Shown: positions 26,963 to 35,625 of the stretch, piece by piece
Position numbering within the stretch: the first letter of the stretch is position 1
Layout of the letters: the number at the start of each line of letters is the position of its first letter
DNA from: CAVPEW01 sp963703565
Lineage (GTDB): Bacteria; Actinomycetota; Acidimicrobiia; Acidimicrobiales; VFJN01
Length of the DNA stretch: 64,000 bases
Assembly (NCBI GenBank): GCA_963703565.1
Contig: CAVPEW010000020.1
Coordinates: 1-64,000 of the forward strand
Direction of reading: 5' to 3'
The notes under the pieces: model-generated
The model's input: only the letters and a program-made list of their open reading frames with translations
What the model was told of the DNA's origin: nothing
The model's database searches: none
Made by a program: the position numbers and the translations under genes

Positions 26963-28576
26963 TCAGGAGCCGCTGCGCCGGCGCTGTGCCCGGCGTTCGC
27001 CCTCCAGGCGCTCCAGGTCTGCCTCGGCGCTGTGGTCCACGTGCACCATCGCCTCTGCCACGGCACGGTGGCCAGCGCGCTCGGCGATGAGTCGGTGCAT
27101 CTGCTGGGCGATCGTCCGGTAGGCGGGATGGCCCTGCGGGCTGCTGCGCAGCTCGATGAGGTGCATGGCCTCGCGGGCGTTGCACTGGATGTAGAAGCGG
27201 ACCCGGTAGGCCAGAGCGACCGCGTAGGCGGCCTGACCCGGGAAGCGCTCGACCATCGCCTCGTACAGAGCCGCCGACCGGGACATGGCCTCGTCGAAGG
27301 GGTCTGCGAGGCCGGCGTCGACGACGGCGCCCGGTCGGGTGTAGCCGTGGCGGGTCGAGAGCGCCTGCCACTCGAGGGTGAGCATGCGGTGCCGCTGGAG
27401 GTCCCGGAACGCCCCGTAGTCGGCCAGGACGTCGAAGCGGTACGACAGCCGCTCGAAGGCGCGACCGGGCCGATGGCGGCGGTTGGCCCGCTCCCCCACG
27501 TAGGCGCGAAGCACGTCGAGGCGATCCTGCACCCCCATCGACCGGACCGCTGCCTCGATCCGTGTCTCGCTGCGGTGTGTCGCTGAGTAGAGGATGGCGG
27601 TGACGAGCTTGATCTCACCGTCGGGGTCGAAGTCCACCAGCTCCACCCCGGCCGCGGAGTCCTGGTCGTCGTGGCCGTCGTCGTCGAGGAGCCGGGCCGC
27701 CACCTCGTCGACGGCGTCGCGGGTGCTGGCCAGGTAGGTGCTCCAGGCCACGCCGCGGTCGTCCAGGTCCACTCGGCGCACGAAGCTGGGGATCACCTTG
27801 CGCAGCTCGTGCAGCATCAGCTCCGCGTAGGCGCGGCTCTCGGGCAGCGGATGGGCCCGCATGCGCAGCAGGAGCGACTCGTAGGCCTGGCCGCTGCCGT
27901 AGATCCCCACGTTGGACACCGACGCCGCGGGCAGGATCCCCCGCACGGCGTCGAAGGCCTTGGCGCGCACAGCCTGGCGGTAGGCAAGGTCGCTGTCGCC
28001 GGGTTGACGCGGCACGCGGGCGCGGTAGTGCTCGGTCATCGCCGGGACCATCGCGGCGTAGGTGTCGAAGAGGCGGTCCATGTCGCCCACGTACCGCAAC
28101 CCGAGAGGCGAGCCGAGCACCTCGGGATCCCGGTAGTAGCGGTAGCGTCCCCCCAGGCGCGTGTCGTAGGCGATGTAGCGGGTCGACTGCTCGAGGTACG
28201 ACATCAGCCGCCCCCACTCGAGCACCTTGGTGAGCAGGTTCGAGGCCTGCTCGCAGGCGAGGTGCACCCCGCCCAGCTGGGCAACGGAGTCGTCCCCGTA
28301 CTCGAAGAACACCCGCTCGTAGAGCTCTTCGGCGCGGCGCAGGCCCACGGTGGCGTCGATGGTGACGTCACCGGTGATGTCCAGCTCGCCGACGAACTCG
28401 TCCAGGAAGAGCCGGCGCAGGCTCTTGGCCGAGCGCGAGTAGCGGGCGAAGAGTGCCCCCTTGACCACCTCGGGCAGGTTGACCAGGGCGAACACGGGAC
28501 CGTCGAGGTTCGTGAAGTACCGCCGGAGGACGTCGGCCTCGTCCGCCGTGAACTCCTCGGCGATGTAGACGGTCAA
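26963..28576 (-). CDS. Two-domain ThyX-like (FAD-dependent thymidylate synthase family) protein
   Basis: A 537-residue protein with two ThyX-like halves. The first half has FFEYGDDSVAQLGGVHLACE and EWGRLMSYLEQSTRYIAYD. The second has DLQRHRMLTLEWQALSTRHGY and QCNAREAMHLIELRSSPQGH. Canonical ThyX has RHR, seven residues, then Ser. In the first half RHR is replaced (EWGRLMS). In the second, RHR is present but the following serine is displaced. It is more than twice the size of normal ThyX (about 220-250 residues), so thymidylate synthase activity is uncertain. The TTG at 28576 has GAGGTGA just upstream; a GTG at 28585 is the alternative. Confidence 0.75.
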   Translation of the reverse strand: MTVYIAEEFTADEADVLRRYFTNLDGPVFALVNLPEVVKGALFARYSRSAKSLRRLFLDEFVGELDITGDVTIDATVGLRRAEELYERVFFEYGDDSVAQLGGVHLACEQASNLLTKVLEWGRLMSYLEQSTRYIAYDTRLGGRYRYYRDPEVLGSPLGLRYVGDMDRLFDTYAAMVPAMTEHYRARVPRQPGDSDLAYRQAVRAKAFDAVRGILPAASVSNVGIYGSGQAYESLLLRMRAHPLPESRAYAELMLHELRKVIPSFVRRVDLDDRGVAWSTYLASTRDAVDEVAARLLDDDGHDDQDSAAGVELVDFDPDGEIKLVTAILYSATHRSETRIEAAVRSMGVQDRLDVLRAYVGERANRRHRPGRAFERLSYRFDVLADYGAFRDLQRHRMLTLEWQALSTRHGYTRPGAVVDAGLADPFDEAMSRSAALYEAMVERFPGQAAYAVALAYRVRFYIQCNAREAMHLIELRSSPQGHPAYRTIAQQMHRLIAERAGHRAVAEAMVHVDHSAEADLERLEGERRAQRRRSGS

Positions 28577-28608
28577 GGGGGTCACCTCACGACGGGCGGT
28601 GCGCGACT

Positions 28609-29841
28609 CTAGGCGTGGAGCGAGCCCGCCAGCGCGGACCGTGCCGCCATCTCGCCTCGGCCGCCCACCGCCGCCTCGAACTCGGCTCGTGCGCCTTCGA
28701 GGACCCCCTCGCCGACCCACAGGTCGGCGACGGTCCAGGCCAGCGCCGTCGCCCCGTCCAGCACCGCGGCGTCGCCGGCGGGCCCGCCCGCCGCCTGCTC
28801 GAACTCGGCGGTGTGGATCGCTGCGCCCGGTGTCACGCAGATCATCGGGTGCACCGCGGGCACCACGTAGCTCACGTTTCCCATGTCGGTGCTGCCGACC
28901 ACGGAGCGGGATCGGTCGGGTTCGAGGACCTCGCGGCCGAGTCGGGCGGCGTTCGCTCGGTAGCGGGCAACGATCGTGGCGTTGTCGACCATGTCGGCGT
29001 AGGTGGGGTTGGGTACTTCCATCTCCATCTCGCAGCCGGCCGCCTCGGCACCGGCGCGAAGGCAGGCGAGAACGCGCTCGACCAAGGGGGCCAGCGTGGC
29101 GATCGTGCCCGAACGCACCATCCACTGAGCGGCGGCGCGGGCAGGCACGATGTTCGCCTTGTCGCCGGCCTCGGTGAAGATCCCGTGGATCCGTTCGTCG
29201 GAGGCGATGTGCTGGCGCAGGGTGGCCACGTTGAGGTAGCCGAGGACCGCGGCATCGAGGGCGTTGCGCCCTCGTTCCGGGGCGGCCGCCGCGTGGGCGG
29301 AGCGCCCGGTGTAGGTGACGTGCAGCTCCTGGATCGCGATCGTGTCCATGCGCGTCAGGTCGGAGCCTGCCGGGTGGACCATCAGGGCCGCGTCGATGCC
29401 GTCGAAGACGCCTCGTTGGGCGAGCAACACCTTGCCTCCGCCACCTTCCTCGGCAGGGGTTCCCAACACGACGACCCGCCCTCCGGCCTCCTGCGCGAGG
29501 GCGGCCGCGGCGAGACCCGCACCCAGCCCGGCGGCAGCGATGAGGTTGTGACCGCACGCGTGGCCGATGCCGGGGAGCGCGTCGTACTCGCACAGCACGG
29601 CCACGCACGGTCCCCCATGACCCGCTCGGGCAGCGAACGCAGTGGCGATCCCGGCCAGGTGGCGTTCGACGGTCAGTCCCGCCTCCTCGAGCACCCCGGT
29701 CAGCAGGTCGTGCGCGAAGTGCTCCTCGTAGTTGAGCTCTGGCCGGGCGTGGATCCGATGGGAGACCTCCGTCAGCAGGCGCCGGCGGGCCTGCACCTCT
29801 TCACCGAGGCGGTCCTTGAGGTGCTCGAGGTCGACGGCCAC
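28609..29841 (-). CDS. M20 family amidohydrolase
   Basis: A 410-residue metallo-amidohydrolase of the M20D/AbgB type. Metal-binding elements include CEYDALPGIGHACGHNLIA and GTPAEEGGGGKVLL. The dimerisation domain starts with THE-like HVTYTGRSAHAAAAPERGRNA. Relatives remove acyl or p-aminobenzoyl-glutamate groups. The TDMGNVSYVVPAVHPM segment holds the last metal-site histidine region. It precedes the ThyX-like gene by 32 bases on the same strand. Confidence 0.9.
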   Translation of the reverse strand: MAVDLEHLKDRLGEEVQARRRLLTEVSHRIHARPELNYEEHFAHDLLTGVLEEAGLTVERHLAGIATAFAARAGHGGPCVAVLCEYDALPGIGHACGHNLIAAAGLGAGLAAAALAQEAGGRVVVLGTPAEEGGGGKVLLAQRGVFDGIDAALMVHPAGSDLTRMDTIAIQELHVTYTGRSAHAAAAPERGRNALDAAVLGYLNVATLRQHIASDERIHGIFTEAGDKANIVPARAAAQWMVRSGTIATLAPLVERVLACLRAGAEAAGCEMEMEVPNPTYADMVDNATIVARYRANAARLGREVLEPDRSRSVVGSTDMGNVSYVVPAVHPMICVTPGAAIHTAEFEQAAGGPAGDAAVLDGATALAWTVADLWVGEGVLEGARAEFEAAVGGRGEMAARSALAGSLHA

Positions 29842-29859
29842 GGCACAACCTTGGCAGGT

Positions 29860-30477
29860 TCACACCACCACCGTGGCCGCATCCGGCTCGACCCGGATCG
29901 AGAGCTGGCGGACTTCACCGCACCGCTCGCCGTCGAGCCACACTGGTGTCGCCCGACCCAGATCCACCTGCCAGGCCCGCACCCGGCGCTCGGTGATCGA
30001 CGGGTGCGGGACGTGGGAACCCGCGGGGAGGCGCCGGCTGGCGGCCAGGCGCTCGAGTGGCCTCATGGAGGCGGCGACCTCCACCAGGTCGAGGCGGCCG
30101 TCGTCGGGGTGCGAGCGGGGGGCGACGTCCCATGAGCCGAAGAACTGCGCGTTCATGGCCGCCAGGATCGGTCCGCGCCACCAGCCCCTCCGGGCCACGA
30201 GGTGGGCGACGAACCAGTGCAGGCGACCGTCGAGCAGCACGGCCCCGAGGTCGACGGGCAGGCGCATCGCCTCCGGTGAACGGATGCGGTCGGGGTCTCC
30301 AGGTCCACCCAGCGTCCGGCACAGGTCCCCGCCGAGCAGGCCGATCGGTGGGATGGGGCGGCGGTTCCGCCTGGCCTCGGTGACCACGGCACGAGCCCCG
30401 GCGTCGGAGTCCACCACCACTCCCCCGGCGGGCAGCCCCCCGGGGGTGCCCCAGGGTTCACCGCGTCGGATCGTCAT
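29860..30477 (-). CDS. DAG-kinase C-terminal-domain protein without kinase half
   Basis: A 205-residue protein that matches the C-terminal beta-sandwich of YegS/DAGK lipid kinases: SHPDDGRLDLVEVAASM, RRLPAGSHVPHPSITERRV, then PVWLDGERCG and VRVEPDAATVVV. The N-terminal kinase motif with GGDGT is absent. The ATG at 30477 overlaps the end of helY by 20 bases. It may be a partner or regulator of a separate catalytic protein, or a decayed gene; the sequence does not decide. No frame break is visible. Confidence 0.6.
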   Translation of the reverse strand: MTIRRGEPWGTPGGLPAGGVVVDSDAGARAVVTEARRNRRPIPPIGLLGGDLCRTLGGPGDPDRIRSPEAMRLPVDLGAVLLDGRLHWFVAHLVARRGWWRGPILAAMNAQFFGSWDVAPRSHPDDGRLDLVEVAASMRPLERLAASRRLPAGSHVPHPSITERRVRAWQVDLGRATPVWLDGERCGEVRQLSIRVEPDAATVVV

Positions 30478-33106
30478 CGGGATCGAGGTCCGCAGTGGCG
30501 GCGACGACGCCACGGTCGAGCGCGGCCATGGCGGCGCGTGCCGTTCGGGAGGTGGCGGGCGCAGCCGCGGCGGTGAGTTGCCCGAGCAGGTCGACGCACT
30601 GGCGCACGTTGCGCACGAAGTCGCCGCCCGACAGGGCTGCGCCGCGCAGGATGGGTTCGAGCTCGGCGCCCTGCGCCCAGGCGTGCAGTGCCCCGATCAG
30701 GCCCGGGTCTGGCGCACGGGTTCGAGGAAGCCCGGCTTCCTCCTCCTGCTCGGCGAGTCGATCGGAGCGCTGCGCCAGCTCCTCGAAGCGATGCCGGACG
30801 AGTGGGGACGGGAACACGGGCGGCGGCGGAGCGTCGCGGCCCCGGTGCTCGTAGCCGAAGCACGACGCCACCCCGGCGAGCTCGGCCGGGCGCAGGTCGT
30901 CGAGCAGGCCGTCGGCGAGGGCTTCGGCCACGAGCAGGTCGGCTTCGTGGTAGGTGCGGGCCAGGAGCTGTCCCCGGCCGGTCAGCTCCCATCCGGCCAC
31001 GTGACCCCGGGCGCGCAGGATCGCCAGCACGCGGTCGAACTGGCTGGACAGACCCCCGGTGCGCAGGCGCGTCCGGTCGTCGAGGTCGTCGAGCTCTCGC
31101 TGGACCCGTTCGGCCTGCACGGCTGCGCGGAGGTGCTCGCTGCGCCGTGGGCAACGAGCCACAGGGTGGTCCGCTGCCGTTGCCGGGATGTCGAGGGACC
31201 CGACCGGAACCCGGGCCGACCGCGCCGGGCCTCCGGAGCCCCGCTTCGGGCCGGGGCGCAGCCCGGCCTCCCTTAGCGACGCCGACACCCGCTGGCGGAA
31301 GGAGCGGTCGCGAGGCGCGTAAGGCACGGGGAGCGGCAGGCGCAGCCGTGCCCACAGCGGCTCGTCGAGGTCGGCGGCGGTGAACGTGCCCACGGCGCCG
31401 GCGGCGTCGATGGCGCTCAGCCGGGGGTGGCCGCGGCGGATGCTCAGCGACAGCACGGCCATGGGCCGTCCGTCGAGGACGACGACGTCTCCCGGGGAAA
31501 GCTCCGCCATCGAGGCGTCGATGCGAGCGCTGGCACCGAGGCCAGCGGGGGTCGGGGTCCGAGGGCGGTCGGCCAGTAGTCGTCGGTACTCGCCGACGTC
31601 GCCGTGCTCGCATGTCGCCTCTCGGCGGAGTCGCTCGAGGCGGTCGCGGACCCGTTCGAGGCGGGCCTCGCCCTCCACGACGGCGCGGTCGACCTGGAAC
31701 TGGGCGAACGAGAGATCGAGGAGGTGCCGTGCCTGCTCGGGGCTGTGGCGGGCCACCAGGTTGGCGGCCATGTTGTAGGTGGGCCGGAAGGCGCTGCGCA
31801 GCGAGAAGCTGCGACTGGCGGCCAGAGCCGCAACCTGGTCGAAGGACACGAACGGTGACCACAGCACCACGGCGTACCCGATCGGATCGATGCCGCGCCG
31901 ACCCGCTCGCCCTGTGAGCTGGGTGTACTCGGCCGGGGTCAGCGCCTCACGCCGCTCGCCACCGAACTTGGTGAGACGCTCGATCACAACCGAGCGCGCC
32001 GGCATGTTGACTCCCAGAGCGAGGGTCTCGGTGGCGAAGACGACCTTGGTGAGGCCCTCGGTGAAGCAGGCCTCGACCGCTTCCTTGAACGCCGGGACCA
32101 TCCCGGCGTGGTGGGCGGCGATCCCGGCCTCGAGAGCCCCGAGGAAGCGCCCGAAGCCCAAGGCGTCCAGATCGCGGTCCGACAGCGCCGCGGTGCAGCG
32201 GTCGACGATCTCCCGGATCCGGGCCCGCTCGTGGACCGAGGTGAGTCGAACGCCGGAGTCGAACACCTCGTCACGGGCATCGTCACAGGCGGCGCGACTG
32301 AAGATGAACACGATCGCCGGCAGCATCGCGTCGTCGACGAGCTCGTCGATCACCTCCAGGCGCCGAGGCGTGTAGTAGCGCCGCCGTGGCCGCCCCGGGC
32401 GGCCGTGGCGCTGCGAGCCCGGGTCGTCCAGCCGGGACCCGTCGGGGTTGGGTCGGCCGTCGACGAGGATCGGCAGCAGGTGCAGCGCGCGGTCGTTGCG
32501 GTCCCCGACCAGGTACCGGTTCTCCAGGGCGACCGGTCTGCGCAGCTCGACCACGGTGTCCACCGGGCCGCGCACCGTCGTGATCCACTCGGCGAGCTCG
32601 GCGGCGTTGGAAACCGTCGCCGAGAGGCACACCAGCCGGACCTCGGGGGGGAGGTGGATGATCACCTCCTCCCACACCGGCCCGCGGTAGGTGTCCTGCA
32701 GGAAGTGGATCTCGTCGAGCACCACGTAGCGCAGGCCCGACAGCGCAGGCGAAGCGGCGTAGATCATGTTTCTCAGCACCTCGGTGGTCATCACCACCAC
32801 CGGAGCGGAACCGTTGCGGGCGGTGTCGCCGGTGAGCAGGCCGACACGGGCCGGCCCGTACCTAGCCACCAGGTCACGGTACTTCTGGTTCGACAGGGCC
32901 TTGATGGGCGTGGTGTAGAAGGCCTTGGTGCCCTGCCGCAGCGCCTTGGCGACGGCGTGGTCCGCCACGACGGTCTTGCCCGCACCCGTTGGTGCCGCCA
33001 CCAGCACCGACCGGTCGGCGTCCAGCGCGGCGATCGCCTCCAGCTGGAAGCGGTCGAGCGCGAAAGGGAGGTTCTCGCTGTCGACGGGGACCTGCGGGTC
33101 AGGCAC
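30458..33106 (-). CDS. helY: Ski2-like DEAD/H-box RNA helicase
   Basis: An 882-residue superfamily-2 helicase of the Ski2/Mtr4 group. Motif I is APTGAGKT near residue 40, motif Ia FYTTPIKALSNQKY, motif II DEIH near 130, motif III SAT, and motif VI QLTGRAGRRGID. C-terminal helical and ratchet-like domains follow the core. It unwinds RNA and is linked to RNA turnover. The gene is next to tatC, the same order as mycobacterial helY-tatC-tatA. The GTG at 33106 overlaps the end of tatC by 8 bases. Confidence 0.92.
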   Translation of the reverse strand: MPDPQVPVDSENLPFALDRFQLEAIAALDADRSVLVAAPTGAGKTVVADHAVAKALRQGTKAFYTTPIKALSNQKYRDLVARYGPARVGLLTGDTARNGSAPVVVMTTEVLRNMIYAASPALSGLRYVVLDEIHFLQDTYRGPVWEEVIIHLPPEVRLVCLSATVSNAAELAEWITTVRGPVDTVVELRRPVALENRYLVGDRNDRALHLLPILVDGRPNPDGSRLDDPGSQRHGRPGRPRRRYYTPRRLEVIDELVDDAMLPAIVFIFSRAACDDARDEVFDSGVRLTSVHERARIREIVDRCTAALSDRDLDALGFGRFLGALEAGIAAHHAGMVPAFKEAVEACFTEGLTKVVFATETLALGVNMPARSVVIERLTKFGGERREALTPAEYTQLTGRAGRRGIDPIGYAVVLWSPFVSFDQVAALAASRSFSLRSAFRPTYNMAANLVARHSPEQARHLLDLSFAQFQVDRAVVEGEARLERVRDRLERLRREATCEHGDVGEYRRLLADRPRTPTPAGLGASARIDASMAELSPGDVVVLDGRPMAVLSLSIRRGHPRLSAIDAAGAVGTFTAADLDEPLWARLRLPLPVPYAPRDRSFRQRVSASLREAGLRPGPKRGSGGPARSARVPVGSLDIPATAADHPVARCPRRSEHLRAAVQAERVQRELDDLDDRTRLRTGGLSSQFDRVLAILRARGHVAGWELTGRGQLLARTYHEADLLVAEALADGLLDDLRPAELAGVASCFGYEHRGRDAPPPPVFPSPLVRHRFEELAQRSDRLAEQEEEAGLPRTRAPDPGLIGALHAWAQGAELEPILRGAALSGGDFVRNVRQCVDLLGQLTAAAAPATSRTARAAMAALDRGVVAATADLDPDDDPTR

Positions 33107-33872
33107 GGGCCCGGCGGCGGGCCGTGAGCCGTCCGATGAGGATCGACACCTCGTAGAAGACCACCATGGGGACCGACAGCAGCAGCATGCTGATCGGGTC
33201 GCCTGACGGGGTGATCACCGCCACCAGCACGCAGATGCCGACGATCGCGTAGCGCCGGACCTTGGCCAGGCTGCGCGGCTCGACGATGCGCGCCATCTGG
33301 AGGAAGACCAGCAGTATCGGGAACTCGAAGCCGATCCCGAAGGCGAGCATCATGTAGGTGATGAGCCGGATGTACTTGCCGGGGGCGAACGCGGTGACGA
33401 GGTCGTCGCCACCGATGTCGATGAGGAAGTTCAGCGCCTGGGGAAGCGTGTAGTACGCCAGGCTCGCTCCGGCGACGAAGAGAAGCAGAGCGCTGATCAC
33501 GAAGGGTATGGCGTAGCGCTTCTCGTTGTCGTAGAGGCCCGGGGTCACGAACCGCCAGATCTGCCAGAGCAGCACCGGCATCGCCAGACCGATCCCGCAA
33601 TAGGTGGCCAGCTGCATGCGGATGCCGAAGCCCTCCAGCGGATCGGTCTGGAGCAGCTTGCCGTCGAAGGGACTGGAGTCGGACACGGCCCGTTCGTACG
33701 GCCCGATGAGCAGGCCGAAGATCGGGCCGTAGAGCAGGAACGCCACGACGACCCCGACGGCGACGGCCACCGCGCACTTGATGAGCCGCGAGCGCAGCTC
33801 GGTGAGGTGCTCTATGAGCGTCATGCGGCCTTCGTCCGACGGCGACCCCATGGCAACGGGGTTCGCCGCCAC
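33099..33872 (-). CDS. tatC: Twin-arginine translocase subunit TatC
   Basis: A 257-residue, six-helix inner-membrane protein, the receptor for twin-arginine signal peptides. The N-terminal MTLIEHLTELRSRLIKC signature and the first cytoplasmic loop (PLEGFGIRMQL) are diagnostic, and LLVFLQMARIVEPRSLAKVRR matches the conserved fifth/sixth-helix region. It lies between tatA and helY with no gap before it, and is likely translated from the tatA transcript. Confidence 0.95.
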   Translation of the reverse strand: MAANPVAMGSPSDEGRMTLIEHLTELRSRLIKCAVAVAVGVVVAFLLYGPIFGLLIGPYERAVSDSSPFDGKLLQTDPLEGFGIRMQLATYCGIGLAMPVLLWQIWRFVTPGLYDNEKRYAIPFVISALLLFVAGASLAYYTLPQALNFLIDIGGDDLVTAFAPGKYIRLITYMMLAFGIGFEFPILLVFLQMARIVEPRSLAKVRRYAIVGICVLVAVITPSGDPISMLLLSVPMVVFYEVSILIGRLTARRRARA

Positions 33873-34262
33873 TCAGGCGGTCCCGTCCCGCGCCGTGAGC
33901 GGCCGGCGCCGCCGCGGTCGCGACGGGCCCTCGGCGCGGGGCCCGTGATCGGTGGCGACGTCGTCGGGCACCGCGTCGTCGGGCACCGCGTCGCCGGGCA
34001 TCACGTCGTCGGGCATCACGGCGTCGCTGGACGCGGCGATCTCGGCGACGGCCTGGGCCGCCCGTCGGGGTGGCTCGGACGGCTCGCCGGGCTGCTCGTC
34101 GAGCGCGGCGCGCAGCTCGCCCTGGAAGCCCGAGGAGAACCGGCGCAGCTCGGCCATGGCCCGACCCGCCTGGCGGGCAGCCTCGGGCAGGCGCTGGGGC
34201 CCGAGCACGAGCAGGGCGATGAAGGCGATCACGATGATCTCACCGCCACCGACGTTGAACAT
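33873..34262 (-). CDS. tatA: Tat translocase TatA/TatB-type subunit
   Basis: A 129-residue protein with one N-terminal helix (GGGEIIVIAFIALLVLGPQRL), then the FGP-like hinge and an amphipathic helix (LPEAARQAGRAMAELRRF). The long acidic and basic C-terminal tail is TatB-like in length. The tail contains a small tandem repeat (four units of 5 residues, DAVPD type). It would form the Tat pore or the receptor complex with TatC, the next gene. Confidence 0.85.
   Translation of the reverse strand: MFNVGGGEIIVIAFIALLVLGPQRLPEAARQAGRAMAELRRFSSGFQGELRAALDEQPGEPSEPPRRAAQAVAEIAASSDAVMPDDVMPGDAVPDDAVPDDVATDHGPRAEGPSRPRRRRPLTARDGTA
33960..34019. repeat. Four 15-bp tandem repeats inside tatA
   Basis: Four near-identical 15-base units, positions 33960-33974, 33975-33989, 33990-34004 and 34005-34019, of the form gtcgtcgggca(c/t)(c)(g/a)c. 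Each adds 5 residues to the TatA tail without changing the frame. Slippage would alter tail length. Confidence 0.8.
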
Positions 34263-34295
34263 GCGGGGATTCTACGTCGCACCCCCTGTGGCGGA

Positions 34296-34478
34296 TCAGC
34301 GTGCCCGCAGGGCGGCGACCTCGCGGGTCAGCCCGGCGAGCGCCGCGCGGACCTCGGCCAGGCGGCGGAGCGACCGGCGCAGGTCGCCTGCGGCGGCGTC
34401 TGCCTCGACCAGCGCGGCCAGCAGGGCGATGGCGGCCACCAGGCCGGCCAGGGGCGGGACGATCCACCAAGCCGACAT
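34296..34478 (-). CDS. Small membrane protein
   Basis: A 60-residue protein with one N-terminal transmembrane helix (WWIVPPLAGLVAAIALLAALV) and a basic, possibly coiled C-terminal half (LRRSLRRLAEVRAALAGLTREVAALRAR). No family recognised. It sits between tatA and the zinc-ribbon gene in the same orientation. Confidence 0.55.
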   Translation of the reverse strand: MSAWWIVPPLAGLVAAIALLAALVEADAAAGDLRRSLRRLAEVRAALAGLTREVAALRAR

Positions 34479-34490
34479 GGTCCCAGCACT

Positions 34491-34838
34491 CTACTCGCCG
34501 GTGCGGTGCTCCTTCGGGGTGGCGAGCAGCTCGTCGAACCAGTCCGGCCCCTGGAGGAGGCTGTGGAAGTCGATCAGGTCGTCGTGGGTGACCGGGATGC
34601 AGGGGCGGGGTTCGAGCATCTCGGCGGGCAACGACCACGTCTGCAGGTCCACCCCCGAAGCCACCAGCAGATCCACTATGCGTCGCTCGGCGGGCTTGAC
34701 GACCGACCGGCGACACTCCGGGCAGCGGAACACGTAGGTGCTGGTGTCGTCGTGGGCGCACACCCGCACCACCACGTCGCTCGTGGTCAGCTCGACATCG
34801 CCGCAGTCGGCGCAACTCGCCCGGATCACGGTGGCCAT
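34491..34838 (-). CDS. Small zinc-ribbon protein
   Basis: A 115-residue protein with a N-terminal zinc ribbon, CADC near residue 9-12 and CPEC near 39-42, separated by strands. The rest is helical (CIPVTHDDLIDFHSLLQGPD, then WFDELLATP). It is not a recognised enzyme; ribbons of this kind occur in actinobacterial hypothetical proteins. ATG at 34838. The neighbouring gene on the plus strand is divergent, with 60 bases between the starts. Confidence 0.65.
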   Translation of the reverse strand: MATVIRASCADCGDVELTTSDVVVRVCAHDDTSTYVFRCPECRRSVVKPAERRIVDLLVASGVDLQTWSLPAEMLEPRPCIPVTHDDLIDFHSLLQGPDWFDELLATPKEHRTGE

Positions 34839-34898
34839 GGGACATGGATCGGCCCGAACCTGCAGGCCCTTGAGGACCAACTGGCACAATGAGCCGCT

Positions 34899-35615
34899 GT
34901 GACCAGCCGGCTCGCCTCGCTGCGGACCCCGCCGATCGGGTTCGCCCACCGCGGCGCGAGCGCCCATGCGCCGGAGAACACGCTCGAGGCGTTCGAGCTG
35001 GCTCTGCGGCTGGGAGCCACCGGCCTCGAGTCCGATGTGTGGCTCACCGCCGACGGGCAGGCGGCTCTCGCCCACGACCGCCGGGTCGGCCCCCGCTGGC
35101 GGAGCCGCCCGATCTCGGCCGTCGACCGCGCCGACCTGCCCGAGTCGGTGCCCACCCTCGAGGAGCTGTATGCCCGGTGCGGCACCGCATTCGAGCTCTC
35201 GCTGGACGTGAAGGACCCTGCTGCGTTCGACCGGGTGCTGGCTGTGTCGCGCGCAGCCGGCCTCGGAGCCACGACACGGCTGTGGCTGTGCCACCCCGAC
35301 TGGCAGCAGGTGGCGGCATGGCGCCGCCTCGACGCGGAGGTGCGCCTGGTCGACTCGACCCGCCTCGGGCGGATCCGCGAGGGCCTCGAGAGGCGAGCCG
35401 CGTCCTTGACCGCGGCCGGCATCGACGCGATCAACCTGCACCACAGCGACTGGAACGGTGGTCACGTCGCCGTGGTGCACCGCTTCGAGCGCCTGGCGTT
35501 CGGCTGGGACGCCCAACATTCCCGTGTGCTGCGCGAGCTGTTGGCCTGTGGGGTCGACGCCGTCTACAGCGACCACGTGGATCGCATGGTCGACGTGCTC
35601 TCCGATCTCGGTTGA
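34899..35615 (+). CDS. Glycerophosphodiester phosphodiesterase
   Basis: A 238-residue GDPD-fold protein. The signature FAHRGASAHAPENTLEAF carries the HRG and the ENT metal-site residues, followed by ESDVWLTADG and AHDRRV, which supply the later metal and catalytic residues. The enzyme splits glycerophosphodiesters to glycerol-3-phosphate and an alcohol. GTG start. No signal peptide is seen, so it is cytosolic. Confidence 0.9.
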   Translation: MTSRLASLRTPPIGFAHRGASAHAPENTLEAFELALRLGATGLESDVWLTADGQAALAHDRRVGPRWRSRPISAVDRADLPESVPTLEELYARCGTAFELSLDVKDPAAFDRVLAVSRAAGLGATTRLWLCHPDWQQVAAWRRLDAEVRLVDSTRLGRIREGLERRAASLTAAGIDAINLHHSDWNGGHVAVVHRFERLAFGWDAQHSRVLRELLACGVDAVYSDHVDRMVDVLSDLG

Positions 35616-35625
35616 CCGCCTGCTG

